Counted from the first letter of the stretch, positions 1-7,627 are shown. The stretch is 45,969 bases of DNA from an uncultured Bacteroidales bacterium (GCA_900317155.1 ONFO01000026.1:1-45969); one strand, 5' to 3'. The notes: generated by a model not told the origin, from the sequence alone. Numbers and translations: made by a program.

Positions 1-927
1 GAGAACAGCTACAACACCAACCCGATAACCGTCACGGTCTACCTGGGTGGAACGACAGCCCCTGGTACTGCATACAGCAACCAGACCTTCGCTCCTACGG
101 GCAACGAATTCCAAGAGGTCACTCTGGACACGCCTGTCGCAATCGACGGCACCCAGAACCTGTGGATTGTGATGGCCGAACAGGGTGAGCACCCGGCCAC
201 AGCCTGCGCCGACACGGGCGACCCGAACAACCGCTGGATCAGCCTCGACGGCAACGCATGGCAAGACCTTGCCAGCGCCGGTCTGCCTGGCTACGGCTGG
301 ATGATTCGCGGCTTCGTGACCAACCAGGCCAAGGGCACGGTTGAGAACATCGCCATCGAGCCTGCTCCTGCAATGCCTGTGACCGGCAACATGACGCTGA
401 GCCACACCGAGGTGGTGAGCAAGCCCGCCGACCTGAGCTTCATGAACCGTTCGGAGATTGTGAAGTACAACGTGTACCGTTCGGACGACAACGACACCTA
501 CGTCATGATTGGCGAGGTAGCCGCTGTTGCCGGCCAGACCTACTACGAGTACATCGACACGCCTGAGGCAGTTGGTACATACTACTACCAGGTGCGTGCC
601 GAGTATGAGGATGGCTGCGAGTCCGATCCTGCACTGTCGTTCGACGATCCTTCGGTCAACTACGTGACCGGCCACATGACGGGTATCGACGAGAACGGCG
701 CCACTGTCGCCCTCTACCCGAACCCGACTAAGGGCAACGTGACGATCGAGGCCAACGGCATGAGCCGCATCACTGTGGTGAGCGTCCTCGGCCAGGTGGT
801 CTTCGACACCGAGCTCAATGCCGACAGCTACATCCTGAACATGGCCCAGTTCAACGCTGGCATGTACATGGTGCGTGTCTACACTGAGAGCGGCGTGACC
901 GTCAAGCGCGTCACTGTCATGCAATAA
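1..927 (+). CDS. T9SS-exported surface protein, C-terminal part (5' end outside window)
   Basis: The frame is open from the first base, so this is the last 308 residues of a longer protein; the first internal ATG (169) is not a real start. The first ~110 residues are a beta-rich stretch (VTVYLGGTTAPG, then VTLDTPVAIDG) of the type found in gingipain/hemagglutinin-like adhesin regions. Residues ~135-222 resemble a fibronectin type III domain (VKYNVYRSDDN, YYYQVRAEYEDG). Residues ~232-308 are a T9SS type A sorting domain (LYPNPTKGNVTIEA, then VSVLGQVVF, ending VKRVTVMQ). It belongs to the same sorting-domain subtype as the two C25 proteases further right, so it may be the end of a third protease or adhesin of that kind. 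The protein would cross the outer membrane through T9SS and be anchored or released. A strong terminator follows. The identity of the missing N-terminal part is unknown. Confidence 0.85.
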   Translation, partial: ENSYNTNPITVTVYLGGTTAPGTAYSNQTFAPTGNEFQEVTLDTPVAIDGTQNLWIVMAEQGEHPATACADTGDPNNRWISLDGNAWQDLASAGLPGYGWMIRGFVTNQAKGTVENIAIEPAPAMPVTGNMTLSHTEVVSKPADLSFMNRSEIVKYNVYRSDDNDTYVMIGEVAAVAGQTYYEYIDTPEAVGTYYYQVRAEYEDGCESDPALSFDDPSVNYVTGHMTGIDENGATVALYPNPTKGNVTIEANGMSRITVVSVLGQVVFDTELNADSYILNMAQFNAGMYMVRVYTESGVTVKRVTVMQ

Positions 928-945
928 TTGACCATCGGTCAAAAA

Positions 946-977
946 ATTGAAAGGCAATCCGATTGAAAGGCAATCCG
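946..977. repeat. 16-bp perfect tandem duplication
   Basis: The unit attgaaaggcaatccg occurs at 946-961 and again at 962-977 with no spacer. The second copy supplies the 5' arm of the following terminator hairpin. It lies just after the stop codon of the partial T9SS gene and is non-coding. Confidence 0.9.
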
Positions 978-1000
978 AAAGGGTTGCCTTTCTTTTTTGT
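966..1000 (+). terminator. Rho-independent terminator after the partial T9SS gene
   Basis: Arms 966-976 and 981-991 (aaaggcaatcc / gggttgccttt) pair with one wobble around a GAAA loop. The T-rich run tcttttttgt follows at 991-1000. It ends transcription of the upstream gene and overlaps the promoter region of the Nudix gene. Confidence 0.85.
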
Positions 1001-1009
1001 ATTTTTCCG

Positions 1010-1017
1010 TATCTTTG
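1010..1017 (+). promoter_or_regulatory. Bacteroidota -7 promoter box (TATCTTTG) for the Nudix gene
   Basis: TATCTTTG matches TAnnTTTG and sits 24 nt before the ATG at 1042. No TTG lies at the usual 19-nt distance upstream; that region is occupied by the terminator's 3' arm and T-run. The box lies inside the longer open frame that begins at 997, which argues for the 1042 start. Confidence 0.65.
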
Positions 1018-1041
1018 CAGCACCTTTTTGATTGTAGTGTC

Positions 1042-1539
1042 ATGGAGATTCTGGATTTGTACGATAGTGAAATGAGGCTGACCGGACAGACCATCGAACG
1101 GGGGAAACGCATTCCTCCTGGTTTTATGATCCCCATTGTGGCAGTGTATGTCTATAACGACAAGGGCCAGTACCTGATTCAAAAAGTTTCGCCAAAGAAG
1201 GGTAATTATTATTCCACAACCGCTGGCCATGTGAAGAGCGGTGAGTATGACTTCGCTTTGGCTATGTTACGCGAGATGAAAGAGGAGATTGGCTTATCTG
1301 CGGCCAAGAGTGAACTCAAATTGGTGAAAATCAGACGTTACGAGTATAAGTTTACGTTTCTTTACATGTTAAAAAGCAATGTGCCTGCCGAAATACTACG
1401 CGTGCAAAAAGATGAGGTAGAGTCGGTGATGTGGATGAGCCACGAAGATATTGAGTTGCTTTGCAAGATGGGGCTTTTCAATAGAATCCATTACCAAATG
1501 CTACTTGATTGTGAAGAAAGAATGCAAAACAACCATTGA
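1042..1539 (+). CDS. Nudix hydrolase (IPP-isomerase-like subgroup)
   Basis: This 165-aa protein starts MEILDLYDSEMRLTGQTIERG, a typical opening for small Nudix proteins related to isopentenyl-diphosphate isomerase. I chose 1042 over the in-frame ATG at 997 because a -7 promoter box lies between them. The Nudix box is at residues ~62-85 (GHVKSGE, then REMKEEIGL), whose glutamates bind the metal that activates water for hydrolysis of a nucleoside-diphosphate-linked substrate. The spacing is odd: eight residues separate the first Glu from the RE pair, where the consensus has seven. The substrate cannot be told from sequence. The protein is cytoplasmic, with no signal peptide or membrane segment. 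The gene has its own promoter and the next gene has its own as well, so it is probably monocistronic. Confidence 0.88.
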   Translation: MEILDLYDSEMRLTGQTIERGKRIPPGFMIPIVAVYVYNDKGQYLIQKVSPKKGNYYSTTAGHVKSGEYDFALAMLREMKEEIGLSAAKSELKLVKIRRYEYKFTFLYMLKSNVPAEILRVQKDEVESVMWMSHEDIELLCKMGLFNRIHYQMLLDCEERMQNNH

Positions 1540-1542
1540 TTG

Positions 1543-1573
1543 TTTGTCCGTTTAACAAAATTGGCTAATTTTG
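1543..1573 (+). promoter_or_regulatory. Bacteroidota promoter for the acyl-CoA ligase gene
   Basis: TTTG at 1543-1546 and TAATTTTG at 1566-1573 are separated by exactly 19 nt, the standard Bacteroidota housekeeping arrangement. The predicted transcript start near 1580 leaves a leader of about 30 nt before ATG 1612. Confidence 0.8.
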
Positions 1574-1611
1574 CAGCAAATTATGTTTAAGCAACAAATA
1601 CCTTAAATAAT

Positions 1612-3672
1612 ATGATAGCAAAAGAATTATTAAATCCCCAAAGCATCGTAGTGTGCGGTGCATCGTCAGACATTCACAAACCCGGCGGAAAAGCCTTGAA
1701 AAACCTTCTTGAGAGTCCTTTCAGAGGCCCGGTTTATGCAGTGAACCCCAAAGAGACTGAAGTGCAAGGCGTGAAATGCTATGCCAAGGTCGATGACCTG
1801 CCACAGGTGGAATGCGCCATCATCTGCATTGCCGCCAAGTTCTGCGCGCAGACCGTCGACGTGCTGGCCAAAGAGAAAGGCTGCAAAGGCTTCATCATCA
1901 TCAGTGCTGGTTTCTCGGAAGAGAATGCTGAAGGCGCTGCTATCGAGAAGCATATCGTCGACACCATCAACAGCGTTGGTGGATCGCTCATTGGTCCTAA
2001 TTGCACGGGCTTCCTCAACGTGAACTATGCCGGCTGTTTCGATACGCCTATCCCAACCCTTGACCCTAAGGGCGTTGACTTCATTACTGGTTCAGGTGCC
2101 ACCGCCGTGTTCATCAAGGAATACGGCATGAGCAACGGTTTGAAATTCAATAGCGTGTGGGCAGTGGGCAACAGTGCACAGCTTGGCATCGAGGACGTGC
2201 TGGAACACTTGGACGAGACCTTCGACCCAGTGAGGTCGAGCCATGTCATCATGCTCTATATGGAGAAAATTGGCGACCCGCAGCGACTGCTTAAACATTC
2301 ACGCAGCCTCATTAACAAAGGATGCCATATTGCAGCCATTAAGTCGGGTGGCTCTGCAGCTGGTAGCCGCGCCGCCTCGTCGCATACGGGCGCTTTGGCG
2401 ACCAACGATGCCGTGGTTGATGCTTTGTTCCGCAAAGCGGGCATTGTGCGCTGCCAGAATCGTCAGGAGCTGACAACGGTGTGTGGTGTGTTCATGCATC
2501 CCGAAATCAAGGGCAAACGTTGCGCCGTTATTACCCATGCCGGTGGTCCTGCAGTGATGCTCACCGACGTGTTGTCAAATGGCGGCATGGAAGTGCCTTC
2601 ATTGAAGGAACATCCTGCCAGCCCTGCTTTGTTGGAGAAGCTCTTCGCTGGCTCCAGCGTGGGTAACCCCATCGATTTCCTTGCGACTGGTACAGCTGAG
2701 CAACTCGGGTATATCATCGACACCGTAGAAAACGAGTACACCGACATCGACTTCTCGGTGGTCATCTTCGGCTCGCCTGGATTGTTCAGCAACAAGGAGG
2801 TCTATGACCTGCTTGACCAGAAGATGAAGACGTGCAAAAAGCCTATCTTCCCAGTGCTGCCTTCCATCATCAACGTGAAGGGCGAAATCGAGGACTTTAT
2901 CGCCAAGGGCCGCATCAACTTCCCGGAAGAATGTGTGCTCGGTAATGCTATCTGCAAAGTCTATAACACCCCGAAGCCGCAGCCCGAGAACGTGGAGATG
3001 CCTAAGATTGATACCGCTCGCATCCGCAAGTGTATTGACAGCTGCGAAAACGGTTACATCGGTCCTGATAAGATATACGAATTGTTAGATGCTGCAGGCA
3101 TTGCGCAGAAGCAGATCCGCGTCGTCGACAAGAAACAACAAGCCTTGGACTTCGCGAACGAGGTGGGTTATCCGCTCGTGATGAAGGTCGTGGGTCCCGT
3201 CCACAAGTCGGATGTCGGTGGTGTGACCTTGAACGTGCGCGACATCGAGACCGTTGGCAAGGAGTTCGACCGCTTGATGGCCATCAAGGATACTTATGCA
3301 GTGGAAATGTATCCTATGCTTGATGGTACAGAAGTATATATCGGCGCTATTCGCGATGCCAAGTTCGGCCATCAGGTGTTCTTTGGTTTGGGCGGCATTT
3401 TCATCGAGGTGCTGAAAGACGTGCAGAGCTCATTGGTGCCCATCAGCGCACCCGAAGCGAAAGACATGCTCACCAAGCTCCGCGGTTACAAGATTCTGCA
3501 AGGCGTACGTGGTCAGCAACCCGTCAATGTTGATGTCTATGCCGAACAGATTGCGAGAGTGGCTGCTTTGGTGATGGCCGCTCCTGAGATTGCTGAGATG
3601 GACCTCAACCCGTTGCTTGGCAACCCGAAGAATGTCGTTGCTGTGGATGCACGTATCCGTATTGAAAAATAA
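1612..3672 (+). CDS. acd: ADP-forming acetate/acyl-CoA ligase (fused alpha-beta subunits)
   Basis: This 686-aa protein has the full fused architecture of ADP-forming acetyl-CoA synthetases. A CoA-binding Rossmann domain is at ~1-130 (SIVVCGASSDIHKPGGKAL). Two succinyl-CoA-ligase-like flavodoxin domains span ~150-440. A C-terminal ATP-grasp domain is at ~475-686 (YPLVMKVVGPVHKSDVGGV; MDLNPLL near the end). The expected phosphorylated histidine is in SSHTGALA, His258. The family converts acyl-CoA + ADP + phosphate to the acid + CoA + ATP in the cytoplasm. In anaerobic Bacteroidales this is a route for substrate-level ATP from acetyl-CoA or amino-acid-derived acyl-CoAs; which acyl group is preferred is not visible here. 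It has its own promoter and a palindromic segment after the stop. Confidence 0.9.
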   Translation: MIAKELLNPQSIVVCGASSDIHKPGGKALKNLLESPFRGPVYAVNPKETEVQGVKCYAKVDDLPQVECAIICIAAKFCAQTVDVLAKEKGCKGFIIISAGFSEENAEGAAIEKHIVDTINSVGGSLIGPNCTGFLNVNYAGCFDTPIPTLDPKGVDFITGSGATAVFIKEYGMSNGLKFNSVWAVGNSAQLGIEDVLEHLDETFDPVRSSHVIMLYMEKIGDPQRLLKHSRSLINKGCHIAAIKSGGSAAGSRAASSHTGALATNDAVVDALFRKAGIVRCQNRQELTTVCGVFMHPEIKGKRCAVITHAGGPAVMLTDVLSNGGMEVPSLKEHPASPALLEKLFAGSSVGNPIDFLATGTAEQLGYIIDTVENEYTDIDFSVVIFGSPGLFSNKEVYDLLDQKMKTCKKPIFPVLPSIINVKGEIEDFIAKGRINFPEECVLGNAICKVYNTPKPQPENVEMPKIDTARIRKCIDSCENGYIGPDKIYELLDAAGIAQKQIRVVDKKQQALDFANEVGYPLVMKVVGPVHKSDVGGVTLNVRDIETVGKEFDRLMAIKDTYAVEMYPMLDGTEVYIGAIRDAKFGHQVFFGLGGIFIEVLKDVQSSLVPISAPEAKDMLTKLRGYKILQGVRGQQPVNVDVYAEQIARVAALVMAAPEIAEMDLNPLLGNPKNVVAVDARIRIEK

Positions 3673-3741
3673 TTGACTATGACTTGTGACAATGACTATG
3701 ACCGCTTCACCTATCGTGGAATCGGTCATAGTCATAGTCAA
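3673..3741. repeat. Overlapping inverted repeats of a gactatgac unit
   Basis: Two competing hairpins can form. A perfect 13-bp arm pair joins 3692-3704 to 3723-3735 around an 18-nt loop. An 11-bp pair joins 3673-3683 to 3731-3741 and shares part of the 3' arm. No T-run follows, so a simple terminator is unlikely. It could be an mRNA-stabilising or attenuating element between the ligase and the small membrane-protein genes, or a small dispersed repeat. Confidence 0.7.
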
Positions 3742-3746
3742 CGGTC

Positions 3747-4058
3747 ATGGTAAAACAAAACAATATGATTACCGAAAAAGCAACCTATTACTTGGTCTAT
3801 GCAGCTTTAGTCGTCGTCACCTTTTTGCTCGATAACCTTTTGCTGAAGAAGACCGACAAGACCAACCGCACCATTGGCTATATCCTAAGCATCATTGTGG
3901 ATTTGGCCATCTTTGGTTATGGCATTTATCTGTACGTAGTCAAAGGCGAGGACCAGACGGGTTTTGTGCTTGGCGGCATCCTTTGCGGCCTGTGTTTGCT
4001 GTGCTTGTTAGGACGCTATTGGCAGAACAAGGAACTGGATAAAAGGAATAAGGAATGA
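3747..4058 (+). CDS. Small inner-membrane protein, three predicted helices
   Basis: The protein has 103 aa, or 97 if translation begins at the second Met (3765, MITEKATYYL); the sequence does not decide between them. Hydrophobic stretches at ~14-33, ~43-65 and ~72-92 predict three membrane helices with a charged tail (WQNKELDKRNKE). I recognise no domain and assign no function. Its stop overlaps the start of the next membrane-protein gene by ATGA, so the two are almost certainly translationally coupled and may act together. Confidence 0.7.
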   Translation: MVKQNNMITEKATYYLVYAALVVVTFLLDNLLLKKTDKTNRTIGYILSIIVDLAIFGYGIYLYVVKGEDQTGFVLGGILCGLCLLCLLGRYWQNKELDKRNKE

Positions 4059-4744
4059 AAAAGTCTGATGTCATCACGATCGTTATTTGGGCCGCTGTGA
4101 TTTGTGGCTTCGCTTTCATCCCAGGCGCATGGGATTGGTTCAACGATACCACCAAAAACCACGGCTTGTTGATGAGTTTCTTCAAGTTTGCTATTCTAGG
4201 TACTTTCGGAGAGATGTTGGCCCTTCGTATCCGTGAAGGCGTGTATTTGAAGCAAGGATTTGGCCTGTTGCCTAAAATGCTGGTTTGGGGTGTGTTGGGT
4301 GTGGTTATTGCCTCGGCTATGACCATCTTTAAGACGGGTACCGTAAAGCTTCTTGATGGTGGTTTCCATTTCAATGGAAAAGCCGCTGAATGGTTTGCTG
4401 GTGACCTCAGCTGGGGCAAATTCTTCGTTGCGCTTTGCGTCAGTGTGCTGATGAACACCCTGTTTGCCCCAGTGTTCATGACTTTCCATAAAGTCACAGA
4501 TATCCATATCGCCGAGACAGGTGGTACCTTGAAAGGTTTTTTCAGTAGTCCGTTGAATATCGGTGAGGCACTTTCGAAAAAAATCAACTGGGACATCCAG
4601 TATGGTTTTGTTTTTGCCAAGACGATTCCCTTGTTCTGGTATCCTGCGCACACCCTCACTTTCCTACTACCGCCTACTCTTCAGGTGCTATTTGCCGCTT
4701 TCCTCGGTGTGGCGTTGGGTGTGATATTGAGTATAAAGAAATAA
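4055..4744 (+). CDS. Polytopic inner-membrane protein, possibly Mpv17/PMP22-like
   Basis: The 229-aa protein has several hydrophobic segments, at about 8-25, 40-57, 74-92, 122-145 and 190-226. The start overlaps the previous stop (ATGA), giving translational coupling. The C-terminal stretch FWYPAHTLTFLLPP, then GVILS, loosely resembles the W-x-P...NF..P signature of the Mpv17/PMP22 family, but the match is weak and I would not assign a function from it. It is followed after 11 nt by a small lipoprotein gene, so three envelope genes probably form one transcript. Confidence 0.75.
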   Translation: MKKSDVITIVIWAAVICGFAFIPGAWDWFNDTTKNHGLLMSFFKFAILGTFGEMLALRIREGVYLKQGFGLLPKMLVWGVLGVVIASAMTIFKTGTVKLLDGGFHFNGKAAEWFAGDLSWGKFFVALCVSVLMNTLFAPVFMTFHKVTDIHIAETGGTLKGFFSSPLNIGEALSKKINWDIQYGFVFAKTIPLFWYPAHTLTFLLPPTLQVLFAAFLGVALGVILSIKK

Positions 4745-4755
4745 ATTATGTAGCT

Positions 4756-4983
4756 ATGAAAAATAATAAAGTGTTCAGATGGTTTTTGTCTGCTTTGGTA
4801 TTTGCATCAGTGATGTTTGCTATGCAGGCCTGCAGTGGATCTCCTTTTAGGTTGAAGGAAATGCAAGGAACGTCTTATGAAGAGGAAGAAAAAGAAGAGG
4901 ATCTAACGCCTTCGGAGGATTTGGAGTTTTGGGGTCTTAAAAATGAGGATTGGCAATCTGGCGATGATCCATATGTTCCATAA
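4756..4983 (+). CDS. Small acidic lipoprotein
   Basis: This 75-aa protein has a basic start (MKNNKVFRWF), a hydrophobic segment and a lipobox FAMQAC with the lipidated cysteine at residue 26. The mature part is only ~50 residues and very acidic (EEEEKEEDLTPSEDLEFW). No known domain is visible. It is last in the run of three envelope genes that starts at 3747, and no terminator hairpin is obvious after it. The export signal and lipobox make it a real gene despite its size. The function is unknown. Confidence 0.7.
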   Translation: MKNNKVFRWFLSALVFASVMFAMQACSGSPFRLKEMQGTSYEEEEKEEDLTPSEDLEFWGLKNEDWQSGDDPYVP

Positions 4984-5373
4984 TTTCTCTTTTTTAGGGG
5001 CGCATTTACCATCTATCGATCTGTCTTCTGAGTGAAACTCCTGTCCTTTCACGATTACCGATGAAGGGAAGTTGGCCAATATGCTGACAGAAAAGAGTGA
5101 TTATGAGCGGTAATGTTGCTAAAAGTGGTTGGTGATATGCAGGATAATCTTCTTATGCCTCAGAACCCCCAATAGCGTAATCTGTTGTAATACAAGCATT
5201 CTTTTTATCATTCTTGCTTGACAAAGATAAACAATTATCCTTTTGATGAAAGCGATTTCATCTAAAAGTCCGCATTTTATTTGTTTTCAGCAATTTATGC
5301 ATGGTTTTACCAACCATTTTTGTCTATTATACCGATTTTTTTTATTTTTCTCGAAAAAAAATCCACTTTTTTC
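4984..5373. other. Gene-poor intergenic stretch
   Basis: About 390 nt without a convincing gene. The only signal-like string is CAAAGATA at 5222-5229, a TAnnTTTG box read on the minus strand, without a partner TTG at 19 nt. A short minus-strand open stretch (about 5085 down to 4990) lacks a start codon. The right end holds the promoter of the ABC operon. Confidence 0.5.
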
Positions 5374-5403
5374 TTGACAGTAATGAAAATTGTTGTACTT
5401 TTG
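5374..5403 (+). promoter_or_regulatory. Bacteroidota promoter for the ABC-permease-GntR operon
   Basis: TTG at 5374-5376 and TACTTTTG at 5396-5403 are separated by 19 nt. The transcript should begin near 5410, leaving a leader of ~70 nt before ATG 5481. This rules out the in-frame ATG at 5301 as the start of the ATPase. The A-rich leader is a plausible site for control by the operon's own GntR protein. Confidence 0.8.
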
Positions 5404-5480
5404 CAGTGTTCTATTCAACTAATACACTATTAAACAAGAACAAATCAAAAGTTAAACAGTTCAATAATAAACAATTCAAC

Positions 5481-6305
5481 ATGATTACAATCAGCAACTT
5501 AGACTTCGGCTACAAGAGTCAGCCAGTCTTCAAAAACATCAGCCTCAGCTTCGAGAAGGGTAACATCTACGGGCTGTTGGGCGAAAATGGAGTGGGGAAG
5601 ACCTCCCTGCTGAAACTCATCAGTGGCTTGCAGAAGCCCACATACGGCGCTTGCGAGGTGGACGGCATCGCGCCCTTCAACCGCTTGCCCGAAACCCTCC
5701 AGAAGATTTTCTTCATCTCGGAAGACTTCGCCATCCCGGAGGGTACACCTATTAATAATGTAAGGGAGTTGGGCGTGTTCTATCCCAACTACGACGAGAA
5801 GCTTTTCTTCGAGCTTTGCAGGGAAATGGACGTGGATCCACAGCGAAAGTACGCTGAATTGTCGTTCGGCCAACAGAAGAAATGCCTCATCGCCACGGCT
5901 TTGGCCCTCAACACGGACTATCTGCTCCTCGATGAGCCTACCAATGGTCTTGACATCCCCTCGAAGACGCTTTTCCGTCAGGTCATCACCAAGCACGCCA
6001 CGGAAAACCGCACCATCATCATTTCCACCCACCAAGTGAAGGATGTGGAAAACCTCATCGACCCCATCATCATCCTCGACCATGATGAGGTACTGCTCAA
6101 GGCCTCGTTCCGCGACATCACCGACAAGCTCTATTTCGACTACGGCATGGAGAAGGACGACAGCGCGCTCTACAGCGAGATGATCCCTGGCGGCTACGTC
6201 AACGTGACCCGCAACCCCGAAGGCCTCGACAGCAAAATCAGCATCGAGGTGCTGTTCAACACCGTCATGAAAAACAAGGAAACTATCAAACAAATCTTTA
6301 GCTAA
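5481..6305 (+). CDS. ABC-2 type transporter ATP-binding protein
   Basis: This 274-aa cytoplasmic ATPase has Walker A GENGVGKT (34-41), signature LSFGQ (127-131), Walker B YLLLDEP (147-153), D-loop NGLD (155-158) and switch histidine H184 (ISTHQ). The usual Q-loop glutamine is not clear; FFISED at 77-82 puts Glu there, as often seen in this subfamily. The start at 5481 follows a promoter at 5374-5403; the frame extends upstream to 5301 but would include the promoter. A membrane protein and a GntR/YtrA-type regulator follow, the layout of small exporters that respond to cell-wall or membrane stress. The substrate is unknown. Confidence 0.9.
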   Translation: MITISNLDFGYKSQPVFKNISLSFEKGNIYGLLGENGVGKTSLLKLISGLQKPTYGACEVDGIAPFNRLPETLQKIFFISEDFAIPEGTPINNVRELGVFYPNYDEKLFFELCREMDVDPQRKYAELSFGQQKKCLIATALALNTDYLLLDEPTNGLDIPSKTLFRQVITKHATENRTIIISTHQVKDVENLIDPIIILDHDEVLLKASFRDITDKLYFDYGMEKDDSALYSEMIPGGYVNVTRNPEGLDSKISIEVLFNTVMKNKETIKQIFS

Positions 6306-6306
6306 T

Positions 6307-6313
6307 AGGAGGA
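6307..6313 (+). promoter_or_regulatory. Strong Shine-Dalgarno (AGGAGGA) before the permease gene
   Basis: AGGAGGA lies 7 nt before ATG 6321. Canonical Shine-Dalgarno sites are uncommon in Bacteroidota, whose genes mostly rely on A-rich leaders, so this one stands out and firmly fixes the permease start. It begins right after the ATPase stop. Confidence 0.75.
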
Positions 6314-6320
6314 ACAAGTC

Positions 6321-7157
6321 ATGAATAACACTTTTAGTTTAAATCGTTTCAAGAACCTCTTGCTGAAGGACGGCAAGATGTATATCCGCAACTTCGGTAC
6401 CTCGCTCATCGTGTGGTGCTGCCTGAACGCCATCTTTTGGATTTTCAACCTGCTTTTCGGTTCCGAAACCATGCCACCTGTCCGTTTCGGAATGTTATGC
6501 ACATGGACGGCGTTGGCCATGATGATGGTACCTTCCAAGGTTTATGGCAATGCCAACCTCTCGCGTGAGGGTGTAGGTTTCGCCATGATGCCCGCTTCCT
6601 CTTTGGAGAAGTTCGTTAGTATGTTCGTCTATTGCGCCATTGTGACACCCCTCATCGTGTTCTTTGGTGGTTATTTAGTTGACGCTTTCTTGTCGATTTT
6701 CCCCTTTGGAGGTTTTGAAGGCCGAATACGTATTTACACAATCGGTGAGATTGTACGTATGATTGATGATACAAGTGGCGTGGCGCAAACTGGTAAAGCA
6801 AGTGTATTATTCTCTGATATATTTCCCGTGGGTGTGATTCGCACTGCATTTTATACGGGCATTATCTCGTGGTCTGCTATCTTTATGTTGGGCAATATGC
6901 TCTTTAAGAAACACAAAGCTGGTAAAACCTTCGCCTGCTATCTCGGCATTTCTTATCTGATTTCTACAGTTCTTGGGCTTGTTGCGGTTTCAAGTGAACG
7001 AGTGAAATTGTGGCTTGAAAGATTTGACGAATTCAGCGATGCACAAATTGCAAATACATTAGTCAATTGTATGACCTGGAGTTTGGTCATTTCCATAATC
7101 ATCACCGTCCTGCTGCTCTTCTTCACTTATCGTAAAATCAAGACCCAAAAATACTAA
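6321..7157 (+). CDS. ABC transporter membrane subunit
   Basis: This 278-aa protein has about six hydrophobic segments, including VWCCLNAIFWIFNLLFG (~32-48), ~58-72, ~96-125, ~175-195, ~215-232 and a C-terminal helix ending in a basic tail (YRKIKTQKY). It lacks a signal peptide, as expected for an inner-membrane permease. It lies 15 nt after the ATPase stop behind a strong ribosome binding site and 3 nt before the regulator gene, so the three are one operon. It should form the transport channel with the 5481-6305 ATPase, probably as a dimer. No family-specific substrate signature was recognised. Confidence 0.85.
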   Translation: MNNTFSLNRFKNLLLKDGKMYIRNFGTSLIVWCCLNAIFWIFNLLFGSETMPPVRFGMLCTWTALAMMMVPSKVYGNANLSREGVGFAMMPASSLEKFVSMFVYCAIVTPLIVFFGGYLVDAFLSIFPFGGFEGRIRIYTIGEIVRMIDDTSGVAQTGKASVLFSDIFPVGVIRTAFYTGIISWSAIFMLGNMLFKKHKAGKTFACYLGISYLISTVLGLVAVSSERVKLWLERFDEFSDAQIANTLVNCMTWSLVISIIITVLLLFFTYRKIKTQKY

Positions 7158-7160
7158 ACC

Positions 7161-7499
7161 ATGGAATTCAACGCACACAAACCCATATACTTGCAGATTT
7201 GCTCGCAGCTCTATGAGCAAATCCTGCGCGGTGAGCTGAAAGCTGACGACCGTATCCTTTCGGTACGCGACTACGGCATCCAACTCGGCGTGAACCCCAA
7301 CACCATCATGCGTTCCTACGAGACCATGACCGCTGCGGGCATCATCTACAACAAACGCGGCATCGGCTATTTCATCTCCGCCGAGGCCAAGGACATCGTC
7401 CTCAAGCAGATGCGCGAGGAGTTTCTCGAAAAGGAACTGCCTGAAGTGATCAAGAAGATGAAATTGCTCGGCATTGGACTGGATGAGATAAAACTGTAG
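7161..7499 (+). CDS. GntR-family transcriptional regulator (YtrA type)
   Basis: This 112-aa protein is essentially a winged helix-turn-helix (residues ~10-75: YLQICSQLYEQILRGEL, then LSVRDYGIQLGVNPNTIMRSYE, then GIGYFI) plus a short C-terminal helical tail (REEFLEKELPEVIKKMKLLG). It has no large effector-binding domain, which is the hallmark of the YtrA subfamily. YtrA proteins repress the ABC transporter operon in which they lie. Here the gene is last in that operon, 3 nt after the permease stop, rather than first as in Bacillus. Autoregulation at the 5374-5403 promoter is inferred. Confidence 0.9.
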   Translation: MEFNAHKPIYLQICSQLYEQILRGELKADDRILSVRDYGIQLGVNPNTIMRSYETMTAAGIIYNKRGIGYFISAEAKDIVLKQMREEFLEKELPEVIKKMKLLGIGLDEIKL

Positions 7500-7502
7500 G
7501 AG

Positions 7503-7627
7503 ATTCCCTGCGGGAATGGAGTATACAGTAGTTGTTTCCTGCGGCGGCTTATAGAGCTTACGAGTCGTTAAAGTTACAAGCCGCCGTTTGATACCTAACA
7601 CAATACTCCATTCCCGCGAAGCGGGAA
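7503..7627. repeat. Nested palindromic element after the regulator gene
   Basis: The outer arms 7510-7524 and 7603-7617 (gcgggaatggagtat / atactccattcccgc) pair over 15 bp. An inner 9-bp pair joins 7542-7550 to 7578-7586 (cggcggctt / aagccgccg). Each outer end also folds locally: 7503-7517 (attccc-tgc-gggaat) and 7611-7627 (ttcccgc-gaa-gcgggaa). The ~125-nt unit is non-coding. It resembles a small palindromic mobile element or a structured RNA at the 3' end of the ABC operon. Confidence 0.75.

Noticed and set aside
4990-5229. Possible minus-strand gene or pseudogene with a CAAAGATA box at 5222
   Set aside because: There is no start codon, a stop interrupts the frame, no domain is seen, and the -33 partner is missing at 19 nt.
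5301-5480. N-terminal extension of the ABC ATPase to 5301
   Set aside because: A good promoter at 5374-5403 lies inside it, and the ABC domain begins directly at ATG 5481.
5499-6317. 272-codon minus-strand open frame opposite the ABC ATPase
   Set aside because: The plus strand has all ABC motifs. The antisense product is low-complexity and has no domain.
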